A DNA stretch of 64,000 bases from Acinetobacter proteolyticus. Its GTDB lineage: Bacteria > Pseudomonadota > Gammaproteobacteria > Pseudomonadales > Moraxellaceae. The stretch lies in assembly GCF_000367945.1 (NCBI RefSeq), contig NZ_KB849179.1, positions 1,435,459-1,499,458 of the forward strand, written 5' to 3'. Below are positions 49,013 to 59,124 of the stretch, piece by piece (position 1 is the first letter of the stretch; each line of letters starts with the position of its first letter). Below the pieces are notes generated by a model. It had not been told where the DNA came from and ran no database searches. It saw only the letters and a program-made list of their open reading frames with translations. A program made the translations under genes and the position numbers.

Positions 49013-50191
49013 TCAGTGGTCTTGATACTTGCTGAGCATATTTTTAGCAGGGTGCGAAGCTGGCAATAATTCCAGTAGACGTTCAGCAGCATCAACCGCT
49101 TCAGGACAATAAGCCAAATGTTTTAATAAGGCGTCACTGCCCTGTGTCTGGAAAATCGCATGACTCAAACGTGATTCCAAACAATCCCGCCAAGCAGATA
49201 AAAATGGACTTTCGGTTTTCGCTAAGAAAATACCGGTATAGCCTTGTAGAGCGGTACTGATATAACCCGCATCCAATGCCTGTTCCAGTTGCAGGAAATC
49301 TGCCTCGATCGGAATATTCAGGCGATAAGGTCTTGAACCAAGCGCCTCACCTAAACGATCTCTTAAATGAGACATCTCTGCTTTTAATGTCCCAAGACTG
49401 ACTTTGCGTTCCCCATACAACGCCTGATGTAAATTCTCTAAATTCAGACCTTGTGGGCATAGCGCTAAAATCACCAGAATTTCGATTTGTCTCGGGCTTA
49501 AACTTAAGCTTTTGCCATTGATCAACACCTGTGCCGTATTAAAAGTGCGTAAATAAAGGTGTTGTTGCTGTAATTGTTGCACCGCCATTTGAATAATTGC
49601 GGCACAGCGTTCGACGGCCAATAGACCTAAACTATTGTGATTTTCCCAAGTAGTAGATAAATCCACTACGCCTAAAACTTGCTTGGAATAAGGATCAAGC
49701 ACAGGCGCAGCATAGCAAACCCAATCATGTACCGACGCCATATAGTGTTCATTAGAAAATACACAGCTTGATTTACGGGTCTTGAGCGAAAGTGCCAGCG
49801 CATTGGTACCAACCAATTCTTCCTGCCACTGTCCCCCTGCAACAAAGTGGACGCGTTCAGCAGCATTGCGCATTTGGGTACAGGATGCTGTCCAGATAAT
49901 GGTACTACCGACATCGCCAACCGCAAGTACCATCGCTGACTGTTCTGCAACATGCTTTAGATCTTCTTGGCAAGCCTGCAATGCCAAGGCCAATGAACCT
50001 GTTTGGACCGAAGCTTGATTGAGCAAAGGTGCAGCTAAACGTTCTTTAGGAATATCAGCGAGCGTGGAACGCTCCCATGAACTGGCAATACTCTGTTCCA
50101 TTTTTTCAGCATGCTGTGGATTGAGAGCACTTTGTGATCTGAGTTGCTCACCCAATGCCCGTTGCTGCTGTAATTCCCTTTTTGTATGCAT
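49013..50191 (-). CDS. GAF-domain transcriptional regulator of the ethanolamine/acetaldehyde genes
   Basis: The first 200 residues resemble the N-terminus of AcoR-type regulators: SIASSWERS, then a GAF-like domain with EELVGTNALALSLKTRKSSCVFSNEHYM and APVLDPYSKQVLGVVDLS. Unlike AcoR there is no sigma-54 AAA+ domain. Instead residues about 225-300 look like a winged helix (LSLSPRQIEILVILALCPQGL...LKAEMSHLRDRLGEAL). It is divergent from the aldehyde dehydrogenase gene by about 130 bases, so it likely controls that gene and perhaps the ethanolamine genes beyond. Confidence 0.8.
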   Translation of the reverse strand: MHTKRELQQQRALGEQLRSQSALNPQHAEKMEQSIASSWERSTLADIPKERLAAPLLNQASVQTGSLALALQACQEDLKHVAEQSAMVLAVGDVGSTIIWTASCTQMRNAAERVHFVAGGQWQEELVGTNALALSLKTRKSSCVFSNEHYMASVHDWVCYAAPVLDPYSKQVLGVVDLSTTWENHNSLGLLAVERCAAIIQMAVQQLQQQHLYLRTFNTAQVLINGKSLSLSPRQIEILVILALCPQGLNLENLHQALYGERKVSLGTLKAEMSHLRDRLGEALGSRPYRLNIPIEADFLQLEQALDAGYISTALQGYTGIFLAKTESPFLSAWRDCLESRLSHAIFQTQGSDALLKHLAYCPEAVDAAERLLELLPASHPAKNMLSKYQDH

Positions 50192-50318
50192 TTGTAATTT
50201 CCCTATTCCCTTATATGCAATTCCAACCTTTTTCCAACCTTCAACGCGATAACGTCATTCTCAATAACGTACCCAGTACTTTATTTAAAAATATCACAAC
50301 ACATAAAGGAGTATGTAT

Positions 50319-51830
50319 ATGCGCTATGTTGATCCGAATCAATCTGGTTCAAAAATCCATTTTAAAGACCAGTATGAAAACTTTATTGGTGGAGAGTGGG
50401 TTGCCCCTGTTAAAGGAGTCTACTTCGACAATATTTCTCCTGTCGATGGCAAAAGTTTTACGCGTATCCCACGCTCGAGTGCAGAAGATATTGAATTGGC
50501 ACTAGATGCCGCCCATAAAGCCAAGAAAGAGTGGAATAAATCCTCTCCAACCACACGATCTAATTTATTACTTAAAATTGCTGACCGTATGGAAGCCAAT
50601 TTAGAAATGTTGGCGGTTGCTGAAACTTGGGATAATGGTAAACCTGTCCGTGAAACGCTGGCGGCTGATATCCCTTTGGCCATTGATCATTTCCGTTATT
50701 TTGCAGGCTGTATTCGCGCACAGGAAGGTGGTATCTCCGAAATAGATGAAGACACCATTGCCTATCATTTTCATGAACCACTCGGCGTGGTTGGACAAAT
50801 CATCCCTTGGAACTTCCCCATTCTCATGGCGGCATGGAAACTGGCACCAGCATTGGCTGCGGGCAACTGCGTAGTGATCAAACCTGCGGAGCAAACCCCT
50901 GTTGGAATTTTATTGGTGGCTGAGCTGATACAGGATCTATTACCTGCTGGCGTACTCAATATCGTCAATGGTTATGGTGCCGAAGTTGGTCGCCCACTAG
51001 CAACCAGTCCACGTATTGCCAAAATTGCGTTTACTGGCTCAACCCAAGTTGGGCAATTGATTATGCAATATGCCACTGAAAACATTATTCCAGTGACTTT
51101 GGAGCTAGGCGGAAAATCACCGAATGTATTCTTTGCCGATGTGATGGATCATGATGATGATTTTCTTGATAAAACCCTTGAAGGTTTCGCCATGTTTGCG
51201 CTGAATCAGGGTGAGGTCTGTACTTGCCCATCGCGTGCCTTAATTCAGGAAAGTATTGCCGATCAATTTATGGAAAAAGCCATCGAACGGGTCAAGCGCA
51301 TCAAACTTGGGCATCCACTCGATACTGACACGATGGTCGGTGCGCAAGCTTCACTGGAACAACAAGAAAAAATCCTGCGTTGTATTGATGCAGGCCGACA
51401 AGAAGGTGCGGAAGTACTCTTAGGTGGGCACGGTCGCCAAGAAGTCGGCAATGGATACTACATCGAACCGACCATCTTTAAAGGCCATAACCAGATGCAA
51501 GTGTTTCAAGAAGAGATCTTTGGTCCTGTACTGTCTGTGACCACATTTAAGGACTTTGATGAAGCCATTCAGATTGCCAATGACACCATGTACGGTTTAG
51601 GTGCTGGAGTTTGGTCACGTTCAACTCATACCGCCTATCGTGCAGGCCGCGCCATTGAAGCGGGTCGAATTTGGACCAATTGTTATCACATCTACCCTGC
51701 TCATGCTGCATTTGGAGGCTATAAAAAGTCAGGTGTAGGCCGTGAAAACCACAAAATGATGCTCGATCATTATCAACAAACCAAAAACTTGTTGGTGAGT
51801 TATTCAACCAAAGCCATGGGCTTTTTCTAG
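50319..51830 (+). CDS. Acetaldehyde dehydrogenase (AcoD/ExaC type)
   Basis: It oxidises acetaldehyde, the product of ethanolamine ammonia-lyase, to acetate. It has 503 residues. AGGAG lies seven bases before the ATG at 50319 and only one base before the ATG at 50313, so I choose the former. Catalytic features are [15 protein letters not shown] (general base) and [12 protein letters not shown], with the double-Cys CTC pattern typical of AcoD/ExaC enzymes. The gene precedes the ethanolamine permease on the same strand, with a 207-base gap. Confidence 0.88.
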   Translation: MRYVDPNQSGSKIHFKDQYENFIGGEWVAPVKGVYFDNISPVDGKSFTRIPRSSAEDIELALDAAHKAKKEWNKSSPTTRSNLLLKIADRMEANLEMLAVAETWDNGKPVRETLAADIPLAIDHFRYFAGCIRAQEGGISEIDEDTIAYHFHEPLGVVGQIIPWNFPILMAAWKLAPALAAGNCVVIKPAEQTPVGILLVAELIQDLLPAGVLNIVNGYGAEVGRPLATSPRIAKIAFTGSTQVGQLIMQYATENIIPVTLELGGKSPNVFFADVMDHDDDFLDKTLEGFAMFALNQGEVCTCPSRALIQESIADQFMEKAIERVKRIKLGHPLDTDTMVGAQASLEQQEKILRCIDAGRQEGAEVLLGGHGRQEVGNGYYIEPTIFKGHNQMQVFQEEIFGPVLSVTTFKDFDEAIQIANDTMYGLGAGVWSRSTHTAYRAGRAIEAGRIWTNCYHIYPAHAAFGGYKKSGVGRENHKMMLDHYQQTKNLLVSYSTKAMGFF

Positions 51831-51853
51831 ACGATCCAAATCGGTTTACTGAT

Positions 51854-51886
51854 CTGTATAAGCCTTATCTTTAAAGGTTTATACAG
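51854..51886 (+). other. Hairpin between the aldehyde dehydrogenase and permease genes
   Basis: CTGTATAAGCCTT/AAGGTTTATACAG forms a 13-bp stem with one mismatch and a 7-base loop, about 25 bases after the stop codon. No T-run follows directly. It may be a weak terminator or processing site, leaving room for a separate promoter before the permease gene. Confidence 0.5.
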
Positions 51887-52037
51887 GTTTAAACCACCAG
51901 ATATTGGTTTATAAAAACCTCTATTTTTCACTCAAACTGAATCACCAAAGCAAATAAAAATTCAATTTCTGCACAGGGTGTGCAACATCGGCATTGCTTT
52001 TGCATCTTGCTGATAAGACCCATACACGGAGCTTTGT

Positions 52038-53468
52038 ATGAACAATCAAGATCCTATTTCTGCACTTTCAGCATCGACAACCTCTTCCGAAGATTATTTT
52101 GCCCAAAGACAACTCAAACAAGGTGCCGTGGGCTGGTTATTACTGATCGGTTTAGGGGTTGCCTATGTCATTTCAGGTGATTTCGCTGGCTGGAATTTTG
52201 GTATTGCTCAAGGGGGTTGGGGTGGCATGTTTGTTGCCACCGCAGTCGTTGCCGTGATGTATCTCTGCCTATGCCTTGCCATGTCCGAAATGGCGACCAT
52301 GCTGCCAACAGCGGGTGGCGGTTATAGTTTTGCGCGTATCGCATTTGGCCCACTCGGTGGTTATTTAACAGGTACCGCGATTCTGATTGAATACGCGATT
52401 GCGCCCGCAGCCATTGCAGTCTTTATTGGTGCCTATTGTGAATCGTTATTTGGCATTGGTGGCTGGCAAGTTTATTTAGCCTGTTATTTCATTTTTATGG
52501 GTATTCATCTGAAAGGTGCTGGCGAAGCCCTTAAAATTATGTTTGCCATCACCTTGGTTGCGGCGATTGCACTGGCCGTTTTTATTTTTGCCATGTTGCC
52601 TCATTTTAATTCGCAGAATCTGTTTGATATTCCAGCGGGGCAACAATTTGGCGCAAGCAGCTTTTTACCCTATGGCTATTTAGGCATTTGGGCAGCGGTT
52701 CCTTATGCGATTTGGTTTTTCTTGGCCGTTGAAGGTGTGCCCTTAGCTGCAGAAGAAGCCAAAGACCCAGCCAAATCACTGCCACGCGGACTGATTGGTG
52801 CGATGTTGATTTTAACCGCTTTTGCCCTATTGATTTTATTTTTGGGCGCAGGTGCAGCCGGTGCCAGTACCCTACAACATTCCAGTGCGCCATTGGTCGA
52901 TGCCCTCATCAAAGTCTATGGTCAAGGCACTTGGTTAGCTAAATTTGTCAATTTTGTCGGCCTTGCTGGACTCATCGCCAGTTTCTTTTCGATTATCTAT
53001 GCCTATTCACGCCAAATTTTCGCCCTATCTCGTGCCGGCTATTTACCCACATCGCTATCATTGACCAATAAAAATCATGCCCCTTATTTAGCCATTATTA
53101 TTCCTGGCATCATTGGATTCTTCTTGTCCTTAACTAAAGAAGGCGATTTACTGATTTTAATTGCAGTCTTCGGTGCGACCATTTCTTATGTATTGATGAT
53201 GCTCTCGCATATTAAACTACGTTTATCTCGGCCCTTGATGCATCGTCCCTATAAAACACCTGGTGGTATCGTCACCTCGAGCATTGCCTTAATTTTAGCT
53301 GCCATCGCAGTTGTCGCAGGTTTTCTGGTCAATCCTAAAGTGTGGTGTATTGCAGCAGGCATTTATATGGTCTTTATTGCCTATTTTATATTTTATAGTC
53401 GTCATCAACTCATACAGGGGACGCCAGAAGAAGAGTTTGCCCAGATCACGGCAGATGAAAAACAATAA
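52038..53468 (+). CDS. eat: Ethanolamine permease (APC superfamily)
   Basis: This is a 476-residue inner-membrane carrier with about 12 hydrophobic segments. The start region GAVGWLLLIGLGVAYVISGDFAGWNFG and the MSEMATMLPTAGGGYSFARIAFGP block are characteristic of ethanolamine permeases within the amino acid/polyamine superfamily. CGGAG precedes the ATG. It is followed 23 bases later by eutB, so it supplies the substrate of the lyase. Confidence 0.9.
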   Translation: MNNQDPISALSASTTSSEDYFAQRQLKQGAVGWLLLIGLGVAYVISGDFAGWNFGIAQGGWGGMFVATAVVAVMYLCLCLAMSEMATMLPTAGGGYSFARIAFGPLGGYLTGTAILIEYAIAPAAIAVFIGAYCESLFGIGGWQVYLACYFIFMGIHLKGAGEALKIMFAITLVAAIALAVFIFAMLPHFNSQNLFDIPAGQQFGASSFLPYGYLGIWAAVPYAIWFFLAVEGVPLAAEEAKDPAKSLPRGLIGAMLILTAFALLILFLGAGAAGASTLQHSSAPLVDALIKVYGQGTWLAKFVNFVGLAGLIASFFSIIYAYSRQIFALSRAGYLPTSLSLTNKNHAPYLAIIIPGIIGFFLSLTKEGDLLILIAVFGATISYVLMMLSHIKLRLSRPLMHRPYKTPGGIVTSSIALILAAIAVVAGFLVNPKVWCIAAGIYMVFIAYFIFYSRHQLIQGTPEEEFAQITADEKQ

Positions 53469-53491
53469 TCAGGAAGATTAAGGAGAAGCGC

Positions 53492-54877
53492 ATGCGTTAC
53501 CGTCAAATCGTGGCCCAACAACACTATCAGTTTGCCGATCTTAAAACATTAATGGCAAAAGCCACTCCATTGCGTTCAGGTGATCAACTGGCAGGGCTTG
53601 CTGCACAGGATGCAACTGAACGTGTTGCTGCACAAATTACGCTTGCAGATGTGCCTTTAAAAAACTTTTTAAATGAAACATTAGTCGATTACGAGACCGA
53701 TGAAATTACCCGTCTGATTATTGATGAACATCGCGCTGATCTGTTTGCGCCGATTGCGCATTTTACGGTTGGCGATTTCCGTAACTGGTTACTCAGTGAA
53801 GATGCAACCACAGAGAAGCTACAACAACTTGCAGCGGGTTTAACCCCAGAAATGGTTGCAGCTGTGAGTAAAATCATGCGCAATCAAGATCTCATCTATG
53901 TCGCAAGTAAATGTGAGGTCATCACTCAATTCCGCAATACCATCGGCTTAAAAGGACATTTATCCACGCGTTTACAACCCAATCATCCCACCGATGATGT
54001 ACTGGGTATTTCCGCCAGTATTTTAGATGGTTTAATGTATGGCAATGGTGATGCCGTGATCGGGATTAATCCAGCAACAGATAATCTTCATAATTTATCT
54101 GAGCTGTTAAAACTGATTGACCATGTCATTCAAGAATATCAAATCCCAACCCAGTCTTGTGTTCTGACCCATATCAGTTCTGGCATACAACTGGCAGAAA
54201 AGAATGTTCCAATTGATCTGGTGTTTCAATCTATTGCAGGTACACAAAAAGCCAATGAAGGTTTTGGTATTTCACTTCAAATGTTGCAGGAAGGCTATGA
54301 GGCAGCACTGGCGTTAAACCGTGGTACGCTTGGCAACAACGTAATGTACTTTGAAACCGGACAAGGTAGTGCTCTGTCCAGTAATGCACATCATGGCGTT
54401 GATCAGCAAACCATCGAAGCGCGTGCCTATGCCGTAGCACGCAAATACAATCCCTTATTGGTCAATACCGTGGTCGGCTTTATTGGCCCTGAATATCTCT
54501 ATGATGGAAAACAAATTATCCGCGCGGGTCTGGAAGATCATTTCTGCGGCAAGCTGCTCGGTCTGCCGATGGGTTGTGATATCTGCTATACCAATCATGC
54601 AGATGCCGATCAGAATGATATGGATGTACTTCTCACCTTATTCGGTACAGCAGGCATTAATTTTATTATGGGCATTCCCGGTTCAGATGATGTGATGCTG
54701 AATTATCAAACCACCTCTTTTCATGATGCACTATACCTCAGACAACTGCTTGGATTACAACCAGCCCCTGAGTTTTCATTCTGGTTGGAACAACAAGGCA
54801 TTTTAAAACAGCAGCAACAGCATATTCATTGGGCAGAACAAATGCCTGCTCAATTCTCCAAGTTATTGATGCATTGA
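53492..54877 (+). CDS. eutB: Ethanolamine ammonia-lyase large subunit
   Basis: The catalytic TIM-barrel subunit of the adenosylcobalamin enzyme splits ethanolamine to acetaldehyde and ammonia. It has 461 residues. Recognisable blocks are KIMRNQDLIYVASKCEVITQFRNTIGL, LQPNHPTDDVLGI, FETGQGSALSSNAHHGVDQQT and NHADADQNDMD. A strong AAGGAG site precedes the ATG. No shell proteins, reactivase (EutA) or cobalamin adenosyltransferase is in the cluster. Confidence 0.96.
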   Translation: MRYRQIVAQQHYQFADLKTLMAKATPLRSGDQLAGLAAQDATERVAAQITLADVPLKNFLNETLVDYETDEITRLIIDEHRADLFAPIAHFTVGDFRNWLLSEDATTEKLQQLAAGLTPEMVAAVSKIMRNQDLIYVASKCEVITQFRNTIGLKGHLSTRLQPNHPTDDVLGISASILDGLMYGNGDAVIGINPATDNLHNLSELLKLIDHVIQEYQIPTQSCVLTHISSGIQLAEKNVPIDLVFQSIAGTQKANEGFGISLQMLQEGYEAALALNRGTLGNNVMYFETGQGSALSSNAHHGVDQQTIEARAYAVARKYNPLLVNTVVGFIGPEYLYDGKQIIRAGLEDHFCGKLLGLPMGCDICYTNHADADQNDMDVLLTLFGTAGINFIMGIPGSDDVMLNYQTTSFHDALYLRQLLGLQPAPEFSFWLEQQGILKQQQQHIHWAEQMPAQFSKLLMH

Positions 54878-54887
54878 GGAGAATCAA

Positions 54888-55700
54888 ATGAAACTTTCTA
54901 AAGACATTCAATTTCCTGCACAGGCGCATCAAGACCAGTGGGAAACACTGAAACAGTTTACCGATGCCCGTATTGCCATTGGACGCGCAGGTTGCAGTAT
55001 CCCAACCCGCGCTTTGCTTGATTTCCAACTCAGTCATGCCCAAGCCAAAGATGCGGTTTTCCAATTACTGAATGTCACGCATCTGCAAGAACAGCTACAA
55101 AAACTGGGTCTAAACCCAATCCATGTACAAAGTCAGGCTGAACATAAAGAGCTGTACTTGAAGCGACCTGATTTAGGACGTTTACTTTCAACCGATTCGA
55201 CGCAACAGCTTCAGCAGATACGAAAAGCGTCTCAGGGTTATGATATCTGTATTGTGATTGGTGATGGTTTATCTGCGCGTGCCATTGAAGAAAATGCACT
55301 TCCTTTTATTCAGGCACTCATTCAGCCTTTTTCCGAACAATGCTGGTCTTTAGCCCCTGTGGTGATTGCCACAGGCAGCCGTGTTGCTTTGGGCGACGAA
55401 ATTGCTGAAATTTTTCAGGCGCGTATGTTGATTATGCTGATCGGTGAACGTCCTGGTCTCAGCTCACCTGACAGTATGGGCCTCTACTACACATGGGGAG
55501 CACACAGCGGTTGCCTAGATTCACAACGCAACTGTATTTCCAATATTCGTCCTGCTGGATTAAGTATTCCGATTGCCACACAACGTTTATTGGCCTTAAT
55601 GCATAACTCCAAACGACTGGGGTTTTCTGGTGTCGATTTGAAGGATGAACATGTGGTGCCAATCGTTGCAGAACATCATCAACGCAGATTACTTTTTTAA
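54888..55700 (+). CDS. eutC: Ethanolamine ammonia-lyase small subunit
   Basis: It binds the cobalamin cofactor together with EutB. The 270-residue protein shows the family blocks TDARIAIGRAGCSIPTRALLDFQLSHAQAKDAV, DICIVIGDGLSARAIEEN and GERPGLSSPDSMGLYYTWG. The N-terminal helical extension is short, and no microcompartment targeting peptide is obvious. GAGGAG precedes the ATG, 10 bases after eutB. Confidence 0.95.
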   Translation: MKLSKDIQFPAQAHQDQWETLKQFTDARIAIGRAGCSIPTRALLDFQLSHAQAKDAVFQLLNVTHLQEQLQKLGLNPIHVQSQAEHKELYLKRPDLGRLLSTDSTQQLQQIRKASQGYDICIVIGDGLSARAIEENALPFIQALIQPFSEQCWSLAPVVIATGSRVALGDEIAEIFQARMLIMLIGERPGLSSPDSMGLYYTWGAHSGCLDSQRNCISNIRPAGLSIPIATQRLLALMHNSKRLGFSGVDLKDEHVVPIVAEHHQRRLLF

Positions 55701-55708
55701 CTGAGTAC

Positions 55709-55740
55709 TTGGACAGTCCTATGTTTCCAGTGCTGTCCAA
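55709..55740 (+). terminator. Possible terminator after eutC
   Basis: TTGGACAG/CTGTCCAA with a 16-base loop lies eight bases past the eutC stop. There is no T-run, so it may be Rho-assisted or a processing hairpin. Confidence 0.4.
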
Positions 55741-55815
55741 TATGCATAAGGTCAACACATCGATCTTAAAAATGATTTAAGATACAACATAATTTTTATT
55801 CATTGGTACTCGGTC

Positions 55816-56526
55816 ATGACCCTCGCCACCCATCTAAAAACCGTTTACGCCATTCAACATCTTGCTTTTGAAGACCTAGGTTCATTAGAAGATATTTTTT
55901 ATCAGTTGGGTTTTCGCGTCCGTTATTTCGAAGCGGGTGTTGATGACCTGAGTCCTGCACTTAATTATGATGGCTTAACAGTGATTCTCGGCGGTCCAAT
56001 CGGCGTCTATGAAACCGAAGACTACCCGTTTTTAGTGGATGAAATTGCAGGGTTAAAACAACGCTTAAAAGCCAATAAACCCACCATCGGAATTTGTTTG
56101 GGTGCACAGCTGATTGCACATGCACTCGGGGCAAAAGTCTATGCTGGACACCAAAAAGAAATTGGTTGGAGCAAATTAGACATTAAAGTGCTTGAGACGA
56201 ATCCCTTAGCCGCATTAGAAAATGTCGAAGTGCTGCACTGGCATGGCGACACTTTTGATTTACCTGAAAATAGTACCTTATTGGCAAGTTCGGCAATCTA
56301 TCCCAACCAAGCTTTTTCTGTCGGTAATAATATCTTGGCCTTGCAGTTCCATCTTGAAATCGCTGAAGAAAATTTTGAAAAATGGCTCATTGGACATACT
56401 TGTGAAATACGTCATGCGGGTTTATCCATTCCTCAATTGCGTCAAGATAATCAGGCTTATGCAGCACAATTGGAGCAACAGTGCCGACTTGCAATTCAAA
56501 CGTTCTTAGACCATCTGAATGTTTAA
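55816..56526 (+). CDS. Class I glutamine amidotransferase-like protein
   Basis: This 236-residue GATase1 domain protein resembles the amidotransferase half of GMP synthase. The nucleophile Cys is in IGICLGAQLIAHALGAKV, the oxyanion region in VILGGPIGVYE, and the His-Glu pair in ALQFHLEIAEE. Stand-alone forms may hydrolyse gamma-glutamyl bonds or act on an unlinked partner; the target here is unknown. It is preceded by a 115-base gap after eutC and followed by a bidirectional terminator. Confidence 0.8.
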   Translation: MTLATHLKTVYAIQHLAFEDLGSLEDIFYQLGFRVRYFEAGVDDLSPALNYDGLTVILGGPIGVYETEDYPFLVDEIAGLKQRLKANKPTIGICLGAQLIAHALGAKVYAGHQKEIGWSKLDIKVLETNPLAALENVEVLHWHGDTFDLPENSTLLASSAIYPNQAFSVGNNILALQFHLEIAEENFEKWLIGHTCEIRHAGLSIPQLRQDNQAYAAQLEQQCRLAIQTFLDHLNV

Positions 56527-56547
56527 AAGCTTCCTATTTAGAACTGT

Positions 56548-56582
56548 AAAAAAAGCCCAACATTAAATCGCTGGGCTTTTTT
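56548..56582. terminator. Bidirectional terminator between the amidotransferase gene and glnS
   Basis: AAAAAAGCCCAaC.../...GcTGGGCTTTTTT forms a stem of about 12 bp with T-runs on both strands, between converging genes. Confidence 0.9.
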
Positions 56583-56633
56583 CAGTCTAAATCCAATTCT
56601 CCAAACCCTCAGTGAGGAGAATTTAACTCCCAC

Positions 56634-58361
56634 TTACTTTTTGTCAGCTTTAAAGCTATCTTTCAGATCCAGAATACGGTTAAACACAGGCTTTTCAGCT
56701 TGATGATCATATTGATCCGCAACAAAATAACCTTCACGTTCAAACTGGAAACGATCTTCAGGTTTTGCTTCTGCCAAAGCTGGCTCAATCACTGCTTGAA
56801 CCACTTGCAATGATTCTGGGTTTAAATGTGCAAGGAAATCATCATCTGCATCTGGTGCTGCTTCGTTAAACAAACGATCATAAATACGTACTTCCGCAGG
56901 TACACCTTTGGTCGCAGAGACCCAATGAACAACCCCTTTCACCTTACGCCCTTCAGGGTTTTTACCTAAAGTTTCAGGGTCAATTGAACATTTAAGTTCG
57001 ATCACTTCACCATTGGCATCTTTAATCACTTCATCACACTTGATCACATAGGCATGACGTAAGCGCACTTCACCATCAGGAATCAGACGCTTAAAGCCTT
57101 TCGGTGGTACTTCTTCAAAGTCTTTACGATCAATATAAAGTTCACGCGTTAACGGAATAATGCGTTCGCCCATATCCACGTTTGGATGACGTGCATGCGT
57201 GAGATCCAATTCTTCAGGTAAATTGGTCAATGTCACTTTCAATGGATTGAGTACTGCCATGCCACGTGCTGCGGTATTTTCCAATGACTGACGAATACAG
57301 AACTCAAGCATTGCCACATCAACAATACCATCCGTTTTCGATACACCAACACGCTTACAGAAATCGCGTAAACCTTCTGCGGTAAAACCACGGCGACGCA
57401 TCCCAACGACTGTTGGCATACGTGGATCGTCCCAACCCTGTACATAATTGCCTTCAACCAATTTACGCAATTTACGTTTAGAGGTAATCGTATAATCAAT
57501 GTTTAAACGTGATGATTCATACTGACGCGGAACGGCTTGCGAGTGAACTTTCTCCACAATCCAGTCATAGAATGGACGATGATCTTGGAATTCTAAAGTA
57601 CAGAGTGAATGGGTAATACCTTCAATCGCATCAGACAATGGATGAGCGTAGTCATACATTGGGTACATTTTCCACTTATCACCCGTTTGGTGATGCTCTG
57701 AATGCAGGACGCGATAAAGAATCGGATCACGCATATGTACGTTCGGGCTGGCCATATCAATTTTGGCACGAAGTACAGCTCCACCCTCTTGGATTTCACC
57801 ATTACGCATTTGTTCAAAACGCGCAAGATTTTCTGCAACAGTCGCATCACGATAAGGTGAGTTTTTACCCGGCTCAACGAAATTACCGCGATTCAGCTTG
57901 ATTTCTTCTGGAGTTTGCAAATCCACATAGGCATCACCTTGTTCGATTAACTGAACGGCCCATGTATAGAGTTGATCAAAATAACCAGAGGCATAGCGCG
58001 GCTCGCCATTCCAGTTAAAGCCTAACCATTTCACATCATTGGCAATACCATCAACGTATTCTTGTTCTTCGGCATCTGGGTTGGTATCGTCAAAACGTAA
58101 ATTACATAAACCTTCAAATTCTTCGGCAATACCAAAATTCAAACAAATTGCTTTGACATGACCAATATGTAGGTAACCATTTGGCTCAGGCGGGAAACGT
58201 GTTACAACTTTTTGGGTACGACCTTCTTTTAAATCATCGGTAATGACTTGACGTACAAAGTCTAAGCCTGCCTGTTGTTCTTGCTGCACGGCATCGACAG
58301 AGGCATGGGCATTCGGCGTCGGGGTCTTTGGCAGTTCAGAAACAACATCATTTGGCTTCAT
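56634..58361 (-). CDS. glnS: Glutaminyl-tRNA synthetase
   Basis: It charges tRNA-Gln. I place the start at the ATG at 58361 ([12 protein letters not shown]...), giving 575 residues; the longer frame adds 16 residues and has no better site. The class I HIGH motif is in [15 protein letters not shown], and the KMSKS equivalent is [25 protein letters not shown] and the C-terminal anticodon-binding barrels ([10 protein letters not shown]) are typical. The gene stands alone, divergent from ppiB. Confidence 0.97.
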   Translation of the reverse strand: MKPNDVVSELPKTPTPNAHASVDAVQQEQQAGLDFVRQVITDDLKEGRTQKVVTRFPPEPNGYLHIGHVKAICLNFGIAEEFEGLCNLRFDDTNPDAEEQEYVDGIANDVKWLGFNWNGEPRYASGYFDQLYTWAVQLIEQGDAYVDLQTPEEIKLNRGNFVEPGKNSPYRDATVAENLARFEQMRNGEIQEGGAVLRAKIDMASPNVHMRDPILYRVLHSEHHQTGDKWKMYPMYDYAHPLSDAIEGITHSLCTLEFQDHRPFYDWIVEKVHSQAVPRQYESSRLNIDYTITSKRKLRKLVEGNYVQGWDDPRMPTVVGMRRRGFTAEGLRDFCKRVGVSKTDGIVDVAMLEFCIRQSLENTAARGMAVLNPLKVTLTNLPEELDLTHARHPNVDMGERIIPLTRELYIDRKDFEEVPPKGFKRLIPDGEVRLRHAYVIKCDEVIKDANGEVIELKCSIDPETLGKNPEGRKVKGVVHWVSATKGVPAEVRIYDRLFNEAAPDADDDFLAHLNPESLQVVQAVIEPALAEAKPEDRFQFEREGYFVADQYDHQAEKPVFNRILDLKDSFKADKK

Positions 58362-58528
58362 AGGGTGTAAATCACTTCTTACAGTTAAAAATGGGAAATA
58401 AAAACGCAATCTTTGCTATTTATGAAAGATTTTAACGTTTTTTACTTGCCTTGTAGTTTACAGTTTGCTTATGCTTCTCTCAACCAAAAACCCATGGTCA
58501 ATTTGCCCATGTTTAGGAGATTAATGTA

Positions 58529-59038
58529 ATGAGTTTTCCTCAAGTCGAATTAAACACCAACAAAGGTCGTATTGTTCTTGAGCTTAACGCTGAAAAAGCA
58601 CCAAAAACGGTTGCAAATTTCTTAGAATATGTACGTGACGGTTTCTATGACGGCGTAATTTTCCACCGCGTGATTGATGGTTTTATGATCCAAGGCGGTG
58701 GCATGGATGAAAACTTCAAAGAAAAAGCAACACGTGATTCAATCGAAAACGAAGCTGACAACGGCTTAAGCAACGATGAAGGTACAATTGCAATGGCGCG
58801 TACTCAAGCTCCGCACTCTGCATCTGCTCAATTCTTTATCAATGTTAAAAACAACTCTTTCTTAAACCACACTGGTAAAACAGCACAAGGCTGGGGTTAT
58901 GCAGTATTTGGTAAAGTTGTTGAAGGCATGGACATTGTAGAAGCGATTAAAGGCGTACGTACGGGTAACCGTGGTTATCACGCAGACGTTCCTTTAGAGA
59001 ACGTTGTAATTGAATCTGCTAAAATTATCTCTGAATAA
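58529..59038 (+). CDS. ppiB: Cytoplasmic cyclophilin-type peptidyl-prolyl isomerase
   Basis: This 169-residue cyclophilin without signal peptide has the catalytic and binding motifs [33 protein letters not shown] and the closing [14 protein letters not shown] typical of PpiB. TAGGAG precedes the ATG. The stop codon merges with the second copy of the double-hairpin repeat, which may stabilise the message or end it. Confidence 0.95.
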   Translation: MSFPQVELNTNKGRIVLELNAEKAPKTVANFLEYVRDGFYDGVIFHRVIDGFMIQGGGMDENFKEKATRDSIENEADNGLSNDEGTIAMARTQAPHSASAQFFINVKNNSFLNHTGKTAQGWGYAVFGKVVEGMDIVEAIKGVRTGNRGYHADVPLENVVIESAKIISE

Positions 59039-59106
59039 ATCTCCCCTAACCCCTCTTTTAAAAGAGGGGAAACTCCTCCCTTTGTAAAGGGAGGCTGGGA
59101 GGGATT
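59037..59106. repeat. 70-bp double-hairpin repeat, copy 2
   Basis: This is nearly identical to 16187-16258: CCCCTCTTTT/AAAAGAGGGG and CTCCCTTT/AAAGGGAG hairpins between the same outer ends. The two copies differ by single-base changes in the loops, a one-base length change and one T/C change. It touches the ppiB stop codon and ends 18 bases before lpxH. Confidence 0.85.
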
Positions 59107-59124
59107 ATAAAATAGGATAAAAGT

